64,000 bases of DNA. Source: CAVRXQ01 sp963849105. GTDB taxonomy: Bacteria > Actinomycetota > Acidimicrobiia > Acidimicrobiales > Bog-793. The DNA is taken from contig CAWKGD010000003.1 of NCBI GenBank assembly GCA_963849105.1, positions 620,001-684,000 on the forward strand. The letters are read 5' to 3'. Shown here piece by piece: positions 1-8,359 of this stretch. The position numbers were made by a program, and so were the translations under genes. The notes below the pieces were generated by a model, which saw only the letters and a program-made list of their open reading frames with translations, did no database searches and was not told where the DNA came from. The first letter of the stretch is position 1, and each line of letters opens with the position of its first letter.

Positions 1-1638
1 CGAGGAAGATAACTCTTGCTGATCCGGCCGCCTCTGCCTGCTTTTCACCGCGACGCGGTCGTGCGACGCGGAAGAGGAGGGAAGCGCCGAAGCGTTCGGA
101 CGCGGAACAACGACCTCCGGATCGTGACGCCTGCGTGGCGGGGCGCGGCTCGGGAGGACGGCAAGGGCGAGCAGAGCCGCCGCGGCGACGACAATTGCTC
201 CGACGAGGACGGCCAGGTCCATTCCGCTGATGAACCCCATCCGAGCGAATGTGGCGAGTTCGCGCCCAGACACGCCGCCGACGCGGGCGGCGACGCCGAG
301 TGCCCCGCCGAGCGATCCGGTGATCATGCTGAGGACGGGGTGCGGCATGGCGTAATGCGCAAGTACGGGTGTCAACCGGTCCTCATAGCGACTGTTCAGC
401 AAGCTGCCGAGCACTCCGACGCCAAGAGCTGCGCCGGTCTGCTGGATGGCACTGCTCGTCGCCGAGCCGATGCCTGCCTCGTCGGGCGGAAGGGATCCGA
501 TCACGCACTCGATGCAGGGTGCAAGGGAAAGTCCGACCCCGATCCCGATCAGGAAGAGCGCAGGCAATACGTCGAGGTACGACCCGGCGATCGTGACTCG
601 CGAGCAGAGCAACAAGCCGAGGCCCACGAGCGCCATTCCGAAGAAGACGACGATCTTCGAGCCGACACGTCGGACAAGGAGGACCGACAGCGGGGCGGCG
701 ACGAAGAGCACCGCCGCGATCGGCGCCACGCGCACCCCGGCCTGCAAGGGGCTGTACGCGAGCGAGAACTGGAGGTATTGGGTGAGGAGGAAGAGACTTC
801 CAAGCAACGCGAACATCGCCAACCCGAGGGTTGCGATCCCGACCGAGAATCTCGCCGATCGAAAGAATTCGAGCCTCAGCATCGGATGGGTTGACCGTCG
901 CTCGAAAAGCGCGAGCACCCCGAGAACAACGAGCGCGCTGGCGAGTGCCGCGAGGACCGTCGTCGACGTCCAGCCATTCGTCGGAGCCTCGATGATCGCC
1001 CAGAGCAAAAGACCCATCCCGACGATGGACAGCAAGGCGCCGATCGGATCGGGCCGCTCGCTCGCGGGATTGGCGGAGTTCGGGACGACGAGTAGTGCTG
1101 CGACGATGCCGACCAGCGCGATCGGGACGTTGATCAGGAAGACCGACCCCCACCAGAAGTGCGAGAGCAACCACCCGCCGATCACCGGTCCAGCCGCGAC
1201 CCCGAGCCCTGACGCCCCGGTCCAGATCCCGATCGCCCGCGCTCGCTCACGAGCATCGGTGAACACGTTGGCGAGAATCGACAATGTCGAGGGCATGATC
1301 GCTGCTGCGCCTATGCCCATGAGCGTGCGTGAAGCGATCAGCCGGTCAGGAGAGGTCGACAAGGCCGAGCAGGCCGAACCGACGGCAAACACTGCGAGCC
1401 CGCCGACAAAGATCCACTTTCGACCGGTCCGGTCCCCCAGGCTTCCAAGCACGAGGAGGAGACCGGCGAAGACGATGACGTAGGCGTCGACGATCCATTG
1501 CAGCTCACTCGATGTCGCGTGCATTGATCGAACGATGGTCGGTAACGCCACGTTGAGGACCGTGGTGTCGAGGGTGACGAGGAGAAGGGTCACGCACAGC
1601 ACCGCGAGAGTGACCCACCGCCGTCTATCCACGATCAT
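1..1638 (-). CDS. DHA2-family MFS drug exporter, C-terminus cut by window edge
   Basis: Predicted proton-driven multidrug exporter of the 14-helix DHA2 (EmrB/QacA-like) branch of the major facilitator superfamily, in the cytoplasmic membrane. Reading from ATG 1638 on the minus strand, the frame stays open for 546 codons to the edge, so only the extreme C-terminus can be missing. Visible family motifs are D1 (LDTTVLNVALPTI, residues 23-35), motif A (GSLGDRTGRK, 65-74) and motif C (GVAAGPVIGGW, about 146-156), within many hydrophobic helices. The long arginine-rich tail after the last helix is typical of actinobacterial members. Substrate cannot be read from sequence. No regulator gene is adjacent. 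Confidence 0.93.
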   Translation of the reverse strand, partial: MIVDRRRWVTLAVLCVTLLLVTLDTTVLNVALPTIVRSMHATSSELQWIVDAYVIVFAGLLLVLGSLGDRTGRKWIFVGGLAVFAVGSACSALSTSPDRLIASRTLMGIGAAAIMPSTLSILANVFTDARERARAIGIWTGASGLGVAAGPVIGGWLLSHFWWGSVFLINVPIALVGIVAALLVVPNSANPASERPDPIGALLSIVGMGLLLWAIIEAPTNGWTSTTVLAALASALVVLGVLALFERRSTHPMLRLEFFRSARFSVGIATLGLAMFALLGSLFLLTQYLQFSLAYSPLQAGVRVAPIAAVLFVAAPLSVLLVRRVGSKIVVFFGMALVGLGLLLCSRVTIAGSYLDVLPALFLIGIGVGLSLAPCIECVIGSLPPDEAGIGSATSSAIQQTGAALGVGVLGSLLNSRYEDRLTPVLAHYAMPHPVLSMITGSLGGALGVAARVGGVSGRELATFARMGFISGMDLAVLVGAIVVAAAALLALAVLPSRAPPRRRHDPEVVVPRPNASALPSSSASHDRVAVKSRQRRPDQQELSSS

Positions 1639-1818
1639 GGGCGGAGACGATTTACTAATGCTCCTCCGTGAAATCCGCGGCACGCGTTACCGGACGCGAG
1701 TCGAAGAGCAAGATCGGATCACATCAAGCACATGCTCCTGCATGGTCGATCGGATAGATAGAGAAGAAGGTCACGGTTTCATGGAGATAGCGCGCAAGCC
1801 TTTGCCCATTTCCTTCCG

Positions 1819-3312
1819 CTAACCAAGAGACGAGAGCACAGCTCCTGTTGGGGACATGACGGACGCCCGTCCAGAACCCGAGATCACCAGCTGCGCACCG
1901 GGATGTCCGCTCGTCCCGCTTTCCCAGAGAACCCGACCGGTGTCTGATCGAACGACGAAGTTCCCGTCCGCCTGCATGGTCGCAAAGGCGCCGCTGTTCC
2001 CACGGGTCCCGCTCGACCACAGAACATCGTGGCCGATCGAGTAGAGGACGAGGTTGCCGTCTGGTTGCATGACGAGGCGCGAGACCCAGGTCGGTGCCTC
2101 GAGCGACCAGCCGGGCTTGAGGCGCTCTGAAGCGGTCAGTTCGGTGTCTTTCGAACCGGTGCACCAGAGCGGACCGATTGCGTCTTCGGCGATCACATTG
2201 CCGTCAGTTTGAACGGACAGCGATGTTCCGGGATGGCCTTCGGTCCCGCTCTCCCAAAGCGTCCGGCCGTTCGACGAGTAGATGACGAAGTTGCCGTCTG
2301 CTTGCATCGCCGCGAAGGCCCCAGGATGACCTGCGGTTGCCGTGTCCCACAACGGTCGGCCGGTGGACGTCGCCATGACGAGGTTGCCATCTCGCTGCAT
2401 GACAAGACGGAACTCCGCCCCCGGCGACGCCACCGCCGTTCCTGGCTCCAAGCGGTTGCCTGGCTTTATGGTCCTCCCCGGTTGCTCAGTCGGTGTTGGG
2501 CCACAGGACATCGGCGGGCCGCTTCGTCCGAGGAGATCGACGAAGGTGTACCCGCGACTCTTGAAAAACTCGATGATGGTTGGCAGTGCGCCGACCGTCG
2601 CCGGCATCGGAATCGCCTGGTTGTGCATCAGCAGGACCGGATGCTCGAGGGCACCGCCTTCGGACTCGGCGAGCGAGATGATGCGATTCACCCAATACGC
2701 AGACGACGACCCTTCGGCCTCCCAATCTTCGGTGTCGACGTCCCACAGCCACGTCGCCAAATGCCGCGCTCTCGCGATTGCGAGAGTCGTCGCGTCGTAA
2801 TCACCGTACGGAGGCCGGAAAACACATGGTGATGACCCGACAAGTAACCGTTGCTCGTCGATCACTTGGTCGAGCTCGGATGCCTGGTTGCTCGGAGAGA
2901 GCGCGGTCATGTCGGGGTGGTCCCAGGTGTGGTTCCCGATCAGATAGCCCGCCGCCGCTTCGGCGCGTACGGCGTCAGGCCATCTCTCCTCCTGGACGCC
3001 GATGTTGAAGAACGTTGCCGGCACATCAAAGGACTCAAGGATCGAGAGGATCTCGATCGTGCTCGGACCCGGCCCGTCATCGAAGGTCAGGGCGACCGTT
3101 CTGCCACCCCCAGGGATGGCAGGTGCCTGAGAGAGAGGACTCGGCACCGGTATTGGACACGACGGGTCAACTTTTCGCTCGGCAACTGACGAGCGCCCGT
3201 CTTGCCACAGCAAAGGAAGATTCGCATGCCGCTTCGCAGATTGGGCCCCTGGAGCCGCGAGACCCACGAGGAGAAGCGGAACCAGGACGACCGCGAAAAC
3301 CTCTTGTTTCAC
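1819..3312 (-). CDS. Secreted polysaccharide deacetylase (NodB) with C-terminal bulb-lectin repeats
   Basis: Carbohydrate esterase family 4 enzyme that should remove N- or O-acetyl groups from a cell-wall or extracellular polysaccharide outside the cell. The GTG at 3312 gives a clean signal peptide (hydrophobic VFAVVLVPLLLVGLAAPG, then AQSA). All five NodB motifs are present: TFDDGP (76-81, metal-binding Asp), HTWDH (128-132, metal His pair), RPPYG (166-170), DVDTEDW (191-197) and LLMH (about 230). From about residue 285 to the end there are five repeats of the bulb-type mannose-lectin kind (MQxDGNLV or MQADGNFV). The catalytic module is thus joined to a sugar-binding module that may anchor it to its substrate. 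An upstream start at 3357 would hide the signal peptide. Confidence 0.92.
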   Translation of the reverse strand: MKQEVFAVVLVPLLLVGLAAPGAQSAKRHANLPLLWQDGRSSVAERKVDPSCPIPVPSPLSQAPAIPGGGRTVALTFDDGPGPSTIEILSILESFDVPATFFNIGVQEERWPDAVRAEAAAGYLIGNHTWDHPDMTALSPSNQASELDQVIDEQRLLVGSSPCVFRPPYGDYDATTLAIARARHLATWLWDVDTEDWEAEGSSSAYWVNRIISLAESEGGALEHPVLLMHNQAIPMPATVGALPTIIEFFKSRGYTFVDLLGRSGPPMSCGPTPTEQPGRTIKPGNRLEPGTAVASPGAEFRLVMQRDGNLVMATSTGRPLWDTATAGHPGAFAAMQADGNFVIYSSNGRTLWESGTEGHPGTSLSVQTDGNVIAEDAIGPLWCTGSKDTELTASERLKPGWSLEAPTWVSRLVMQPDGNLVLYSIGHDVLWSSGTRGNSGAFATMQADGNFVVRSDTGRVLWESGTSGHPGAQLVISGSGRASVMSPTGAVLSSLG

Positions 3313-3481
3313 CTCACGATCGTGCCAGTACCAAGAAGTCCTACAGGAGCGTCGCACGGCAAGCTGGGGTAGTCGCTTGAAGTGACGGTGTCCGCGCTCC
3401 AGGGCGACCTCGCAGATGTTCCCGGGTGACGAACGGCGGAAGTGCCTTACGACTCTCCCGCGGCGCAGCTAAACGTTCCCA

Positions 3482-3504
3482 CAATGGTTTGGGCGCAACC
3501 ATTG
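3482..3504. promoter_or_regulatory. Inverted repeat upstream of DUF1918 gene, possible operator
   Basis: Perfect 8-bp inverted repeat (caatggtt, 7-bp spacer, aaccattg) centred about 34 bp upstream of the ATG at 3527. It could be a dimeric repressor site or a 5' UTR hairpin. No regulator is encoded next to it, so the assignment is tentative. Confidence 0.35.
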
Positions 3505-3526
3505 GTCGCGTAATTGGGAGGTGGGC

Positions 3527-3736
3527 ATGAAGGCAGCCGTCGGCGACACCATTTTGGTGACTGGACACAGGGTCGGGACGCCTCCACAGAGAGCTGAGGT
3601 CCTCTCCGTGCAGGGCAAAGACGGAGAGCCTCCTTATCTCGTGCGCTGGCAGTCCGATGGCCACGAAGGGCTCGTCTTTCCGGGTCCTGACGCCACCGTG
3701 GAGCACGATCCGGCCGGCAGGTTGCCGGAAACCTGA
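3527..3736 (+). CDS. DUF1918 family protein
   Basis: Small (69 aa) soluble protein of the actinobacterial DUF1918 family: an SH3-like beta barrel with the pattern GDTILVTGHRVGTPPQ, then a VRW strand and an HEGLVFPGPDA segment. Function is unknown. The ATG at 3527 is chosen over GTG 3521 because GGGAGG at 3516-3521 is correctly placed for it. A paralogue lies at 63333-63524 beside a universal stress protein. An inverted repeat at 3482-3504 precedes the gene. Immediately downstream is a decayed fragment of an IPT-domain gene. Confidence 0.85.
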   Translation: MKAAVGDTILVTGHRVGTPPQRAEVLSVQGKDGEPPYLVRWQSDGHEGLVFPGPDATVEHDPAGRLPET

Positions 3737-3755
3737 GCGACGCCGCACGTCAAGT

Positions 3756-3832
3756 GGGTTGAAAGGTCCTTTCAACGTGCGACTCCAGACCGAATCGGCA
3801 GCTTCAACGCGCTTAGCTTCCACTGCGGGTGA
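3756..3832 (+). pseudogene. Decayed copy of the 3' end of the IPT-domain membrane gene
   Basis: This stretch aligns with 17293-17370, the last 25 codons and stop of the IPT/TIG membrane protein. By my count 63 of 78 aligned positions match, with one base missing at about 3798 (cgg against cggg) that shifts the frame. The reading GLKGPFNVRLQTES corresponds to GLKGSVEVRLQTES of the intact gene. Nothing recognisable of the rest of that gene is present. It is a relic of a duplication or of a lost paralogue. Confidence 0.75.
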
Positions 3833-3977
3833 ATGCAGACTGTCGGCATCGAGATGACTCCGGCTCAGGGAAGTACGCCTCTTGCCCGCGGGCTGGGAGA
3901 TTCGACATGTTCATCGAGGTGAGCTGACCAAGGGCGGCGAGCGAACCACGTCGGAGAAGTAAAAGTGGAGGTCGGGA

Positions 3978-5354
3978 ATGAGAAAAGATCTCGGCGAGGA
4001 CAGCAGCTGGACCGACCGCGCCGCCAAGCTCTATGCCAAGGAGAGGGCGGCGCTGCTCGAAGCGACGCCGCGTTCGCGAGCGCTCTTTGAGCGAGCGCGC
4101 CAGACGATGCCCCTTGGGGTCGCTTCTTCGTTCCAGGCGATAGACCCGTATCCGATCTACGTCGCGCGCGGCCAGGGCTCTGAAGTGATTGACGTCGACG
4201 GCCGCCACTACGTCGACTTCAACAACGGCTTCGGAGCGATGGCTGTCGGTCACGCCCACCCGGCGATCGTCGCTGCAATCGAGCGTGCTGCCCGCACCGG
4301 CACGCACTTCGCCGTCACGACCGAGCGCACAGTGCAGCTCGCAGAGGAGCTCTGTCGGCGTTTTCAGATGGAACGCGTTCGCTTCGGCAACTCGGGCACC
4401 GAGGCGACGATGGACGCCATTCGTGTCGCCCGCGGCGTCACCGGCAGAAACACCATCTGCAAGATCGAGGGTTCGTACCACGGACACCACGACGCGGTGA
4501 TGTTCTCGGTGACCCCGAGCCTCATGCTCATCGAGAAGGTTGAAGCTGAGGGAGTGCAGATACCGGCGTCTAAGGGGATCCCTCCAGAGATGGCGGACTG
4601 GACCCTCGTCCTTCGGTTCAATGACCTCGCCGCGGCTGAGCGCCTGTTTGCTGAGCGCGGCGAGGAGATCGCCTGTCTCATCATGGAACCGGTGATGATG
4701 AACATCGGAATCGTTCTGCCGGGGCCCGGATACCTCGAGGGCTTGCGCAACCTCTGTCACCGCTACGGCACTGTCCTCATCTTCGACGAGGTGAAGTGCG
4801 GCGCGACGATCGCCGCCGGTGGGGCGACCGAACGCTTCGGCGTCCGGCCGGATCTCATCTGCCTCGCCAAGTCGGTCTTCGGCGGACTGCCGGGAAGCGC
4901 CTTCGGTGGCAGGGCCGACCTCATGGACCAGATCGGCGCGGGGATCGCCCAGCAGGGAACATTCAACGGCAACCCGCTCGTCGCTGCCGCCGCCCTCGCC
5001 GCGTTGACCGAGGTGCTCACCCCAGAGGCGTACCGGCGCTTCGACGAACTCGGCGCCCGGCTTGCATCGGGCTGCCGCTCGGCGATCATCGAGCACGAGC
5101 TTCCGGCGCATGTCGTCGACCTCGGCTGCAAGGGCTGCATCTCCTACCGGCGCGAGCCGCTCGTCGACTACCGGAGCTTTCTCGAGACGAACGCTGAGCT
5201 CTTCGATGCCTCGTGGGCGTGGCTCGTCAACCGCGGGATTTTCATGACGCCGGGAAACGAGGAGCAGTGGACGATCTCCGCCCAGCACTCAGAAGCCGAT
5301 ATCGACCGCTTCATCGAGGTGTTCGCCGGCTTCTGTGCGGCAGTCGCGGAGTAG
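3978..5354 (+). CDS. Class III PLP-dependent aminotransferase, glutamate-1-semialdehyde mutase-like
   Basis: Fold-type I, class III aminotransferase (458 aa) resembling glutamate-1-semialdehyde 2,1-aminomutase. The PLP lysine is probably K298 in LAKSVFGGLPGSAFGG, and the cofactor-nitrogen Asp lies in IFDEV at about 266-270. NSGTEATMDAIRVARG and GSYHGHHD match the family's phosphate- and substrate-site segments. It need not be the haem-pathway HemL: residues around the active site (FDEVKCGA) differ from the usual HemL pattern and no haem genes are near, so the amino donor and acceptor are open. It ends about 100 bp before the TPP riboswitch, so it is probably transcribed separately from thiM. 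Confidence 0.85.
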   Translation: MRKDLGEDSSWTDRAAKLYAKERAALLEATPRSRALFERARQTMPLGVASSFQAIDPYPIYVARGQGSEVIDVDGRHYVDFNNGFGAMAVGHAHPAIVAAIERAARTGTHFAVTTERTVQLAEELCRRFQMERVRFGNSGTEATMDAIRVARGVTGRNTICKIEGSYHGHHDAVMFSVTPSLMLIEKVEAEGVQIPASKGIPPEMADWTLVLRFNDLAAAERLFAERGEEIACLIMEPVMMNIGIVLPGPGYLEGLRNLCHRYGTVLIFDEVKCGATIAAGGATERFGVRPDLICLAKSVFGGLPGSAFGGRADLMDQIGAGIAQQGTFNGNPLVAAAALAALTEVLTPEAYRRFDELGARLASGCRSAIIEHELPAHVVDLGCKGCISYRREPLVDYRSFLETNAELFDASWAWLVNRGIFMTPGNEEQWTISAQHSEADIDRFIEVFAGFCAAVAE

Positions 5355-5460
5355 CCGGCCGGAGCGCGCCGGTCCACGCAATGAGTGCGCGAATAGAAGC
5401 TGCAAAGGATGCCAGTACAAGATCGTCTCGATCCTTCGACTCCCGCCGTTGGCTGTTGCC

Positions 5461-5527
5461 GACGCGGGTGCTGACTGAGAAGTGCGCGTGTTGGAACTGA
5501 TCACGCACGCGCCGAACGAAGGGACGT
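5461..5527 (+). ncRNA. TPP riboswitch (THI element), somewhat degenerate
   Basis: Conserved pieces of the thiamine pyrophosphate aptamer occur in order directly upstream of thiM: CGGGTGCT (5465-5472), CTGAGA (5475-5480), GAACTGATC (5494-5502) and GAAGGGA (5518-5524). The ends can pair as P1 (GACG 5461-5464 with CGTC 5524-5527). P3 is almost absent and P2 pairing looks poor by eye, so this is a divergent copy. Its position means that thiM must start downstream of it. Confidence 0.75.
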
Positions 5528-5565
5528 CACCGCTGCCCACCGAACTCTTTTGGGCCGACCGTCGC

Positions 5566-6333
5566 GTGCCGGCGGTATTGAACGCAGTCCGCGAACAGCG
5601 AGCGCTTGTTCACTGCCTGACGAACGTCGTCGTTGCCAACTACACCGCCAACGTCCTTCTCGCCGTGGGCGCGTCGCCGGCGATGATCGAGCACGTCGAG
5701 GAGTCCGGCGCCTTCGCCGCAATCGCTGACGCGGTGCTTGTGAACCTTGGGACTCTGTCGGCTGAACGCGAACTCGCGATGCGGTTGGCTGCGGCGGCGG
5801 CCGACGAAAGCGGCCGACCGTGGGTCCTTGATCCGGTCGCGGTCGGAGTGCTGTCTCACCGCACCGCCTTCACCCTCGAACTCCTCAAGCTCCACCCGAC
5901 CGTCGTACGCGGGAACGCGTCCGAGGTGATGAGTCTTGCCGGGTTCGGCGGAGGCGGTCGCGGGGTCGAGACCCTCGCTAGCACCGACGAGGCGCGTCAA
6001 GCCGCAGGCGAACTCGCCCGCTCTCGGCGTTGCGTCGTTGCCGTGAGCGGAGCCGTGGATTACATCACCGACGGAGTAGATGCGGTGAACGTTCCGGGCG
6101 GGAGTCCGATGATGACGAGAGTGACGGGACTCGGATGTGCGCTCGGCGCTCTGATCGCGGCGTTCGTGGCGGTCGACGAGGACGTTCTGTTCGCGACGGC
6201 CGCCGCATCTGCAGTGTTCGCCACAGCAGGTGAGCGCGCAGCGCAAGGGAATCCCGGCCTCGGAACGTTTGCCGTCTCGCTACTCGACGAGCTCGGTGCT
6301 CTGACAGACGAAGCGACCACCTCTCGGCCGTGA
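5566..6333 (+). CDS. thiM: Hydroxyethylthiazole kinase
   Basis: Phosphorylates 4-methyl-5-(2-hydroxyethyl)thiazole in thiamine salvage, in the cytosol. The N-terminal LVHCLTNVVVANYTANVLLAVGASP, the central VLDPVAVG, and GLGCALGALIAAF with the catalytic Cys are all typical. I place the start at GTG 5566, giving 255 aa, close to the usual 260-270; the upstream GTG at 5482 lies inside the TPP riboswitch and cannot be the natural start. The stop overlaps the start of thiE by 4 bp (GTGA), so the two are translationally coupled. Expression should fall when TPP is plentiful. Confidence 0.93.
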   Translation: MPAVLNAVREQRALVHCLTNVVVANYTANVLLAVGASPAMIEHVEESGAFAAIADAVLVNLGTLSAERELAMRLAAAAADESGRPWVLDPVAVGVLSHRTAFTLELLKLHPTVVRGNASEVMSLAGFGGGGRGVETLASTDEARQAAGELARSRRCVVAVSGAVDYITDGVDAVNVPGGSPMMTRVTGLGCALGALIAAFVAVDEDVLFATAAASAVFATAGERAAQGNPGLGTFAVSLLDELGALTDEATTSRP

Positions 6334-6968
6334 AACGACGTCAGCTCGACCTGACCCTCTACCTCGTCGCGGACAGCGATGCCTGCCTTGGTCGTGGTTT
6401 GGTGCAAACAGTTCGGGCCGCAGTGCAAGGCGGAGTGACCGCGGTGCAGTTACGCGACCACCGGGCAACGACACGTCAGCTCTACGAAGCGGCGCTCGAG
6501 TTGCGCGCCGTACTCGAGGGCCCGAGTCTCTGCTTCCTCGTAGACAACCGCCTCGACGTCGCAATGGCAGTCGGCGCCGACGGCGTGCACCTTGGCCAGA
6601 CTGATCTCCCCGCCGAAGCGGCACGAGAGATCGCCGGTCCGGAGTTCGTAATCGGCTGGTCAGTGACGAATGTCGTCGAGGCAGCAACCGCCGCGGCTTT
6701 CCCGCGCGGGACGGTCGACTACCTGGGTGTCGGACCGGTCTTTCCAACACGCACGAAGGTTGACGCCGCGCCGCCCATAGGCATCGAAGTGTTACGCGCC
6801 ACGTGCGCGGTTTCGGCCGTTCCCTGCATCGCTATCGGCGGCATCACAGCAGAACGCATTTCGGAACTCGCCGATACCGGTGTATCCGGAATCGCTGTGG
6901 CGTCGGCTATCTGCTCGGCAGAGGATCCAAAAGGGGCTTCAGCGGAGCTGCGCCGATGGCGCGGGTGA
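6330..6968 (+). CDS. thiE: Thiamine-phosphate synthase
   Basis: Joins hydroxymethylpyrimidine diphosphate and thiazole phosphate to thiamine phosphate. A TIM-barrel protein of 212 aa, the usual length. Family marks are GGVTAVQLRDH, VDNRLDVAMAVGADGVHLGQTDLP, GVGPVFPTRTK (phosphate loop, Lys) and the C-terminal CIAIGGI. The second half of the QLR(E/D)K motif reads RDH instead of REK. GTG start overlaps the thiM stop, so the pair forms a salvage operon under the TPP riboswitch. No thiC, thiG or thiD is nearby. Confidence 0.95.
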   Translation: MKRRQLDLTLYLVADSDACLGRGLVQTVRAAVQGGVTAVQLRDHRATTRQLYEAALELRAVLEGPSLCFLVDNRLDVAMAVGADGVHLGQTDLPAEAAREIAGPEFVIGWSVTNVVEAATAAAFPRGTVDYLGVGPVFPTRTKVDAAPPIGIEVLRATCAVSAVPCIAIGGITAERISELADTGVSGIAVASAICSAEDPKGASAELRRWRG

Positions 6969-7137
6969 TCGCCGGCGATACTGCCTTGATCCGCTTGCCC
7001 CGACTTACGGGCAGCTGCGCGAAGAATTGCAGATTGCATAGAGGCACTTCGAGCCATTCCGCGTCTCGTGACGCAGGAACAGACGATCGTTTCGATCGCG
7101 GGAGACGGGTACCGATCAACGGCTGATCGCCAGAAGG

Positions 7138-7647
7138 CTACGCCGACGTGTCCGGCTCCTGGTGGTCTCGGATGACAACGACGGGGCAGTGCGCATGGGC
7201 GGTGAGGAATTCGCTCACGGAGCCGAGCAGCATCCCGGCGAACTCGCCGTGGCCGCGGCAGCCGACGACGACGAGCGATGCGGTTTTCGATAGCTCGGCG
7301 AGCACGTGAGCCGGAGAACCCTCGATGACCTCGGTGGTGATTTCGATTCCAGAGTCGGGTCCGAGAACCTCGGCAACGGCGTCTTCCATCGCCACCTTGC
7401 TGTCGGTAGCCGGGTCGAGATCTTCCGGCCAGGGAGGCATCCAGCCGTAATTCATTGGGAGGTGCCACGTCGAAACGACAACGAGCCGCGACCCGGTAAG
7501 CCGGGCCTGCGTGGCCGCCCAGGCGAGGGCCGCCTTCGAAGACGGTGAACCGTCGACGCCGACGACGATGCGCCTCGCCTCGCGACGCCACGTAAGGCTC
7601 GGCTCTTGTGCAAGATGTGGTGATTGTTGGTACGTCGTGTAGCTCAC
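7138..7647 (-). CDS. Universal stress protein, UspA family
   Basis: Single-domain ATP-binding Usp protein of about 169 aa. It has the N-terminal RIVVGVDGSPSSKAALAWA and the nucleotide-binding motif GCRGHGEFAGMLLGS followed by a short helix and HCPVVVIR. I choose GTG 7647 because it overlaps the stop of the upstream CBS gene as GTGA; a TTG at 7668 is less likely. It is a close paralogue of the gene at 31328-31813, with long identical stretches (ATQARLTGSRLVV; EFAGMLLGSVSEFLT). Role is probably stress or dormancy signalling together with the CBS/BON protein. Confidence 0.93.
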   Translation of the reverse strand: MSYTTYQQSPHLAQEPSLTWRREARRIVVGVDGSPSSKAALAWAATQARLTGSRLVVVSTWHLPMNYGWMPPWPEDLDPATDSKVAMEDAVAEVLGPDSGIEITTEVIEGSPAHVLAELSKTASLVVVGCRGHGEFAGMLLGSVSEFLTAHAHCPVVVIRDHQEPDTSA

Positions 7648-8339
7648 CTCCGAGGACCGAACACCCAAGTGTCGGCAGAGGATCGCGGGTTTGGTTGACG
7701 GTGGTGCAGGTTGCTGACCACGTCGATAACACCGGGCACATCGCGAACGATCGAAACGACGACTCGCTCGTCCCAGGCGTAGCGGACATCTCCGGACAAG
7801 GTGACGATCCCACCCTCGACTGAGACATCGACGTGATGATCATCGGGGCGACTGGGATCTTCCGTCAGAGCTTGTTTGACATCGATCGTGACGACGTCGT
7901 CGGGTTGGTCGAACGTCGCCAATATGTCATGACGTGAGACGAGGCCGACTAGCACACCCCGCTCGAGAACAGGCATCCGCTTGATTCTGTGCTCGAGCAT
8001 CCGACGAGCGGCTGAGCGAATGTCCTCCGTGGGACCGCTCGAAATTACGTTTGTTGTCATCACCTCCGCCGCGATCGATCCGGCAGCCTTGGTGACCCAC
8101 AGGTGATCCCGGCCACCCAGCGCGTCGGCGAGCAGTGAGAGGGCGCGACGACGTCGGCTGCCGTAGGCCTCTTTGGAGATCAGGTCGGATTCGGTGATCA
8201 TTCCGACGAGATTCCCTGTGGCGTCGACCACGGGGAGGCTGCTCACCTCCGCATGGACGAGACGATCGATTACTTCCTTAAGCGGCAATTCGGGCGGCAC
8301 GGAGACGATCTCGGTCGTCATGACATCTCGGACTTTCAT
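7644..8339 (-). CDS. CBS-pair protein with C-terminal BON domain
   Basis: Cytosolic protein of 231 aa with two CBS motifs (DVMTTEIVSVPPELPLKEV at 4-22; EVMTTNVISSGPTEDI at about 92-107) forming a Bateman module for an adenine-nucleotide ligand, then a BON domain from about residue 150 (VDVSVEGGIVTLSGDV...VPGVIDVVSNL). CBS-BON proteins are common in actinobacteria beside Usp genes, and here it overlaps the Usp gene by 4 bp. Exact ligand and partner are unknown. Its 5' end abuts an ABC ATPase wreck. Confidence 0.92.
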   Translation of the reverse strand: MKVRDVMTTEIVSVPPELPLKEVIDRLVHAEVSSLPVVDATGNLVGMITESDLISKEAYGSRRRRALSLLADALGGRDHLWVTKAAGSIAAEVMTTNVISSGPTEDIRSAARRMLEHRIKRMPVLERGVLVGLVSRHDILATFDQPDDVVTIDVKQALTEDPSRPDDHHVDVSVEGGIVTLSGDVRYAWDERVVVSIVRDVPGVIDVVSNLHHRQPNPRSSADTWVFGPRR

Positions 8340-8359
8340 CGGTCACCGTCCTTTCAGCT

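Noticed and set aside
3341..3823. Minus-strand frame across the DUF1918 gene
   Set aside because: It is the shadow of the DUF1918 gene, which has a good ribosome-binding site and family motifs.
3813..5288. Long open frame antisense to the class III aminotransferase
   Set aside because: The plus strand carries a complete PLP enzyme with its motifs; the antisense translation has none.
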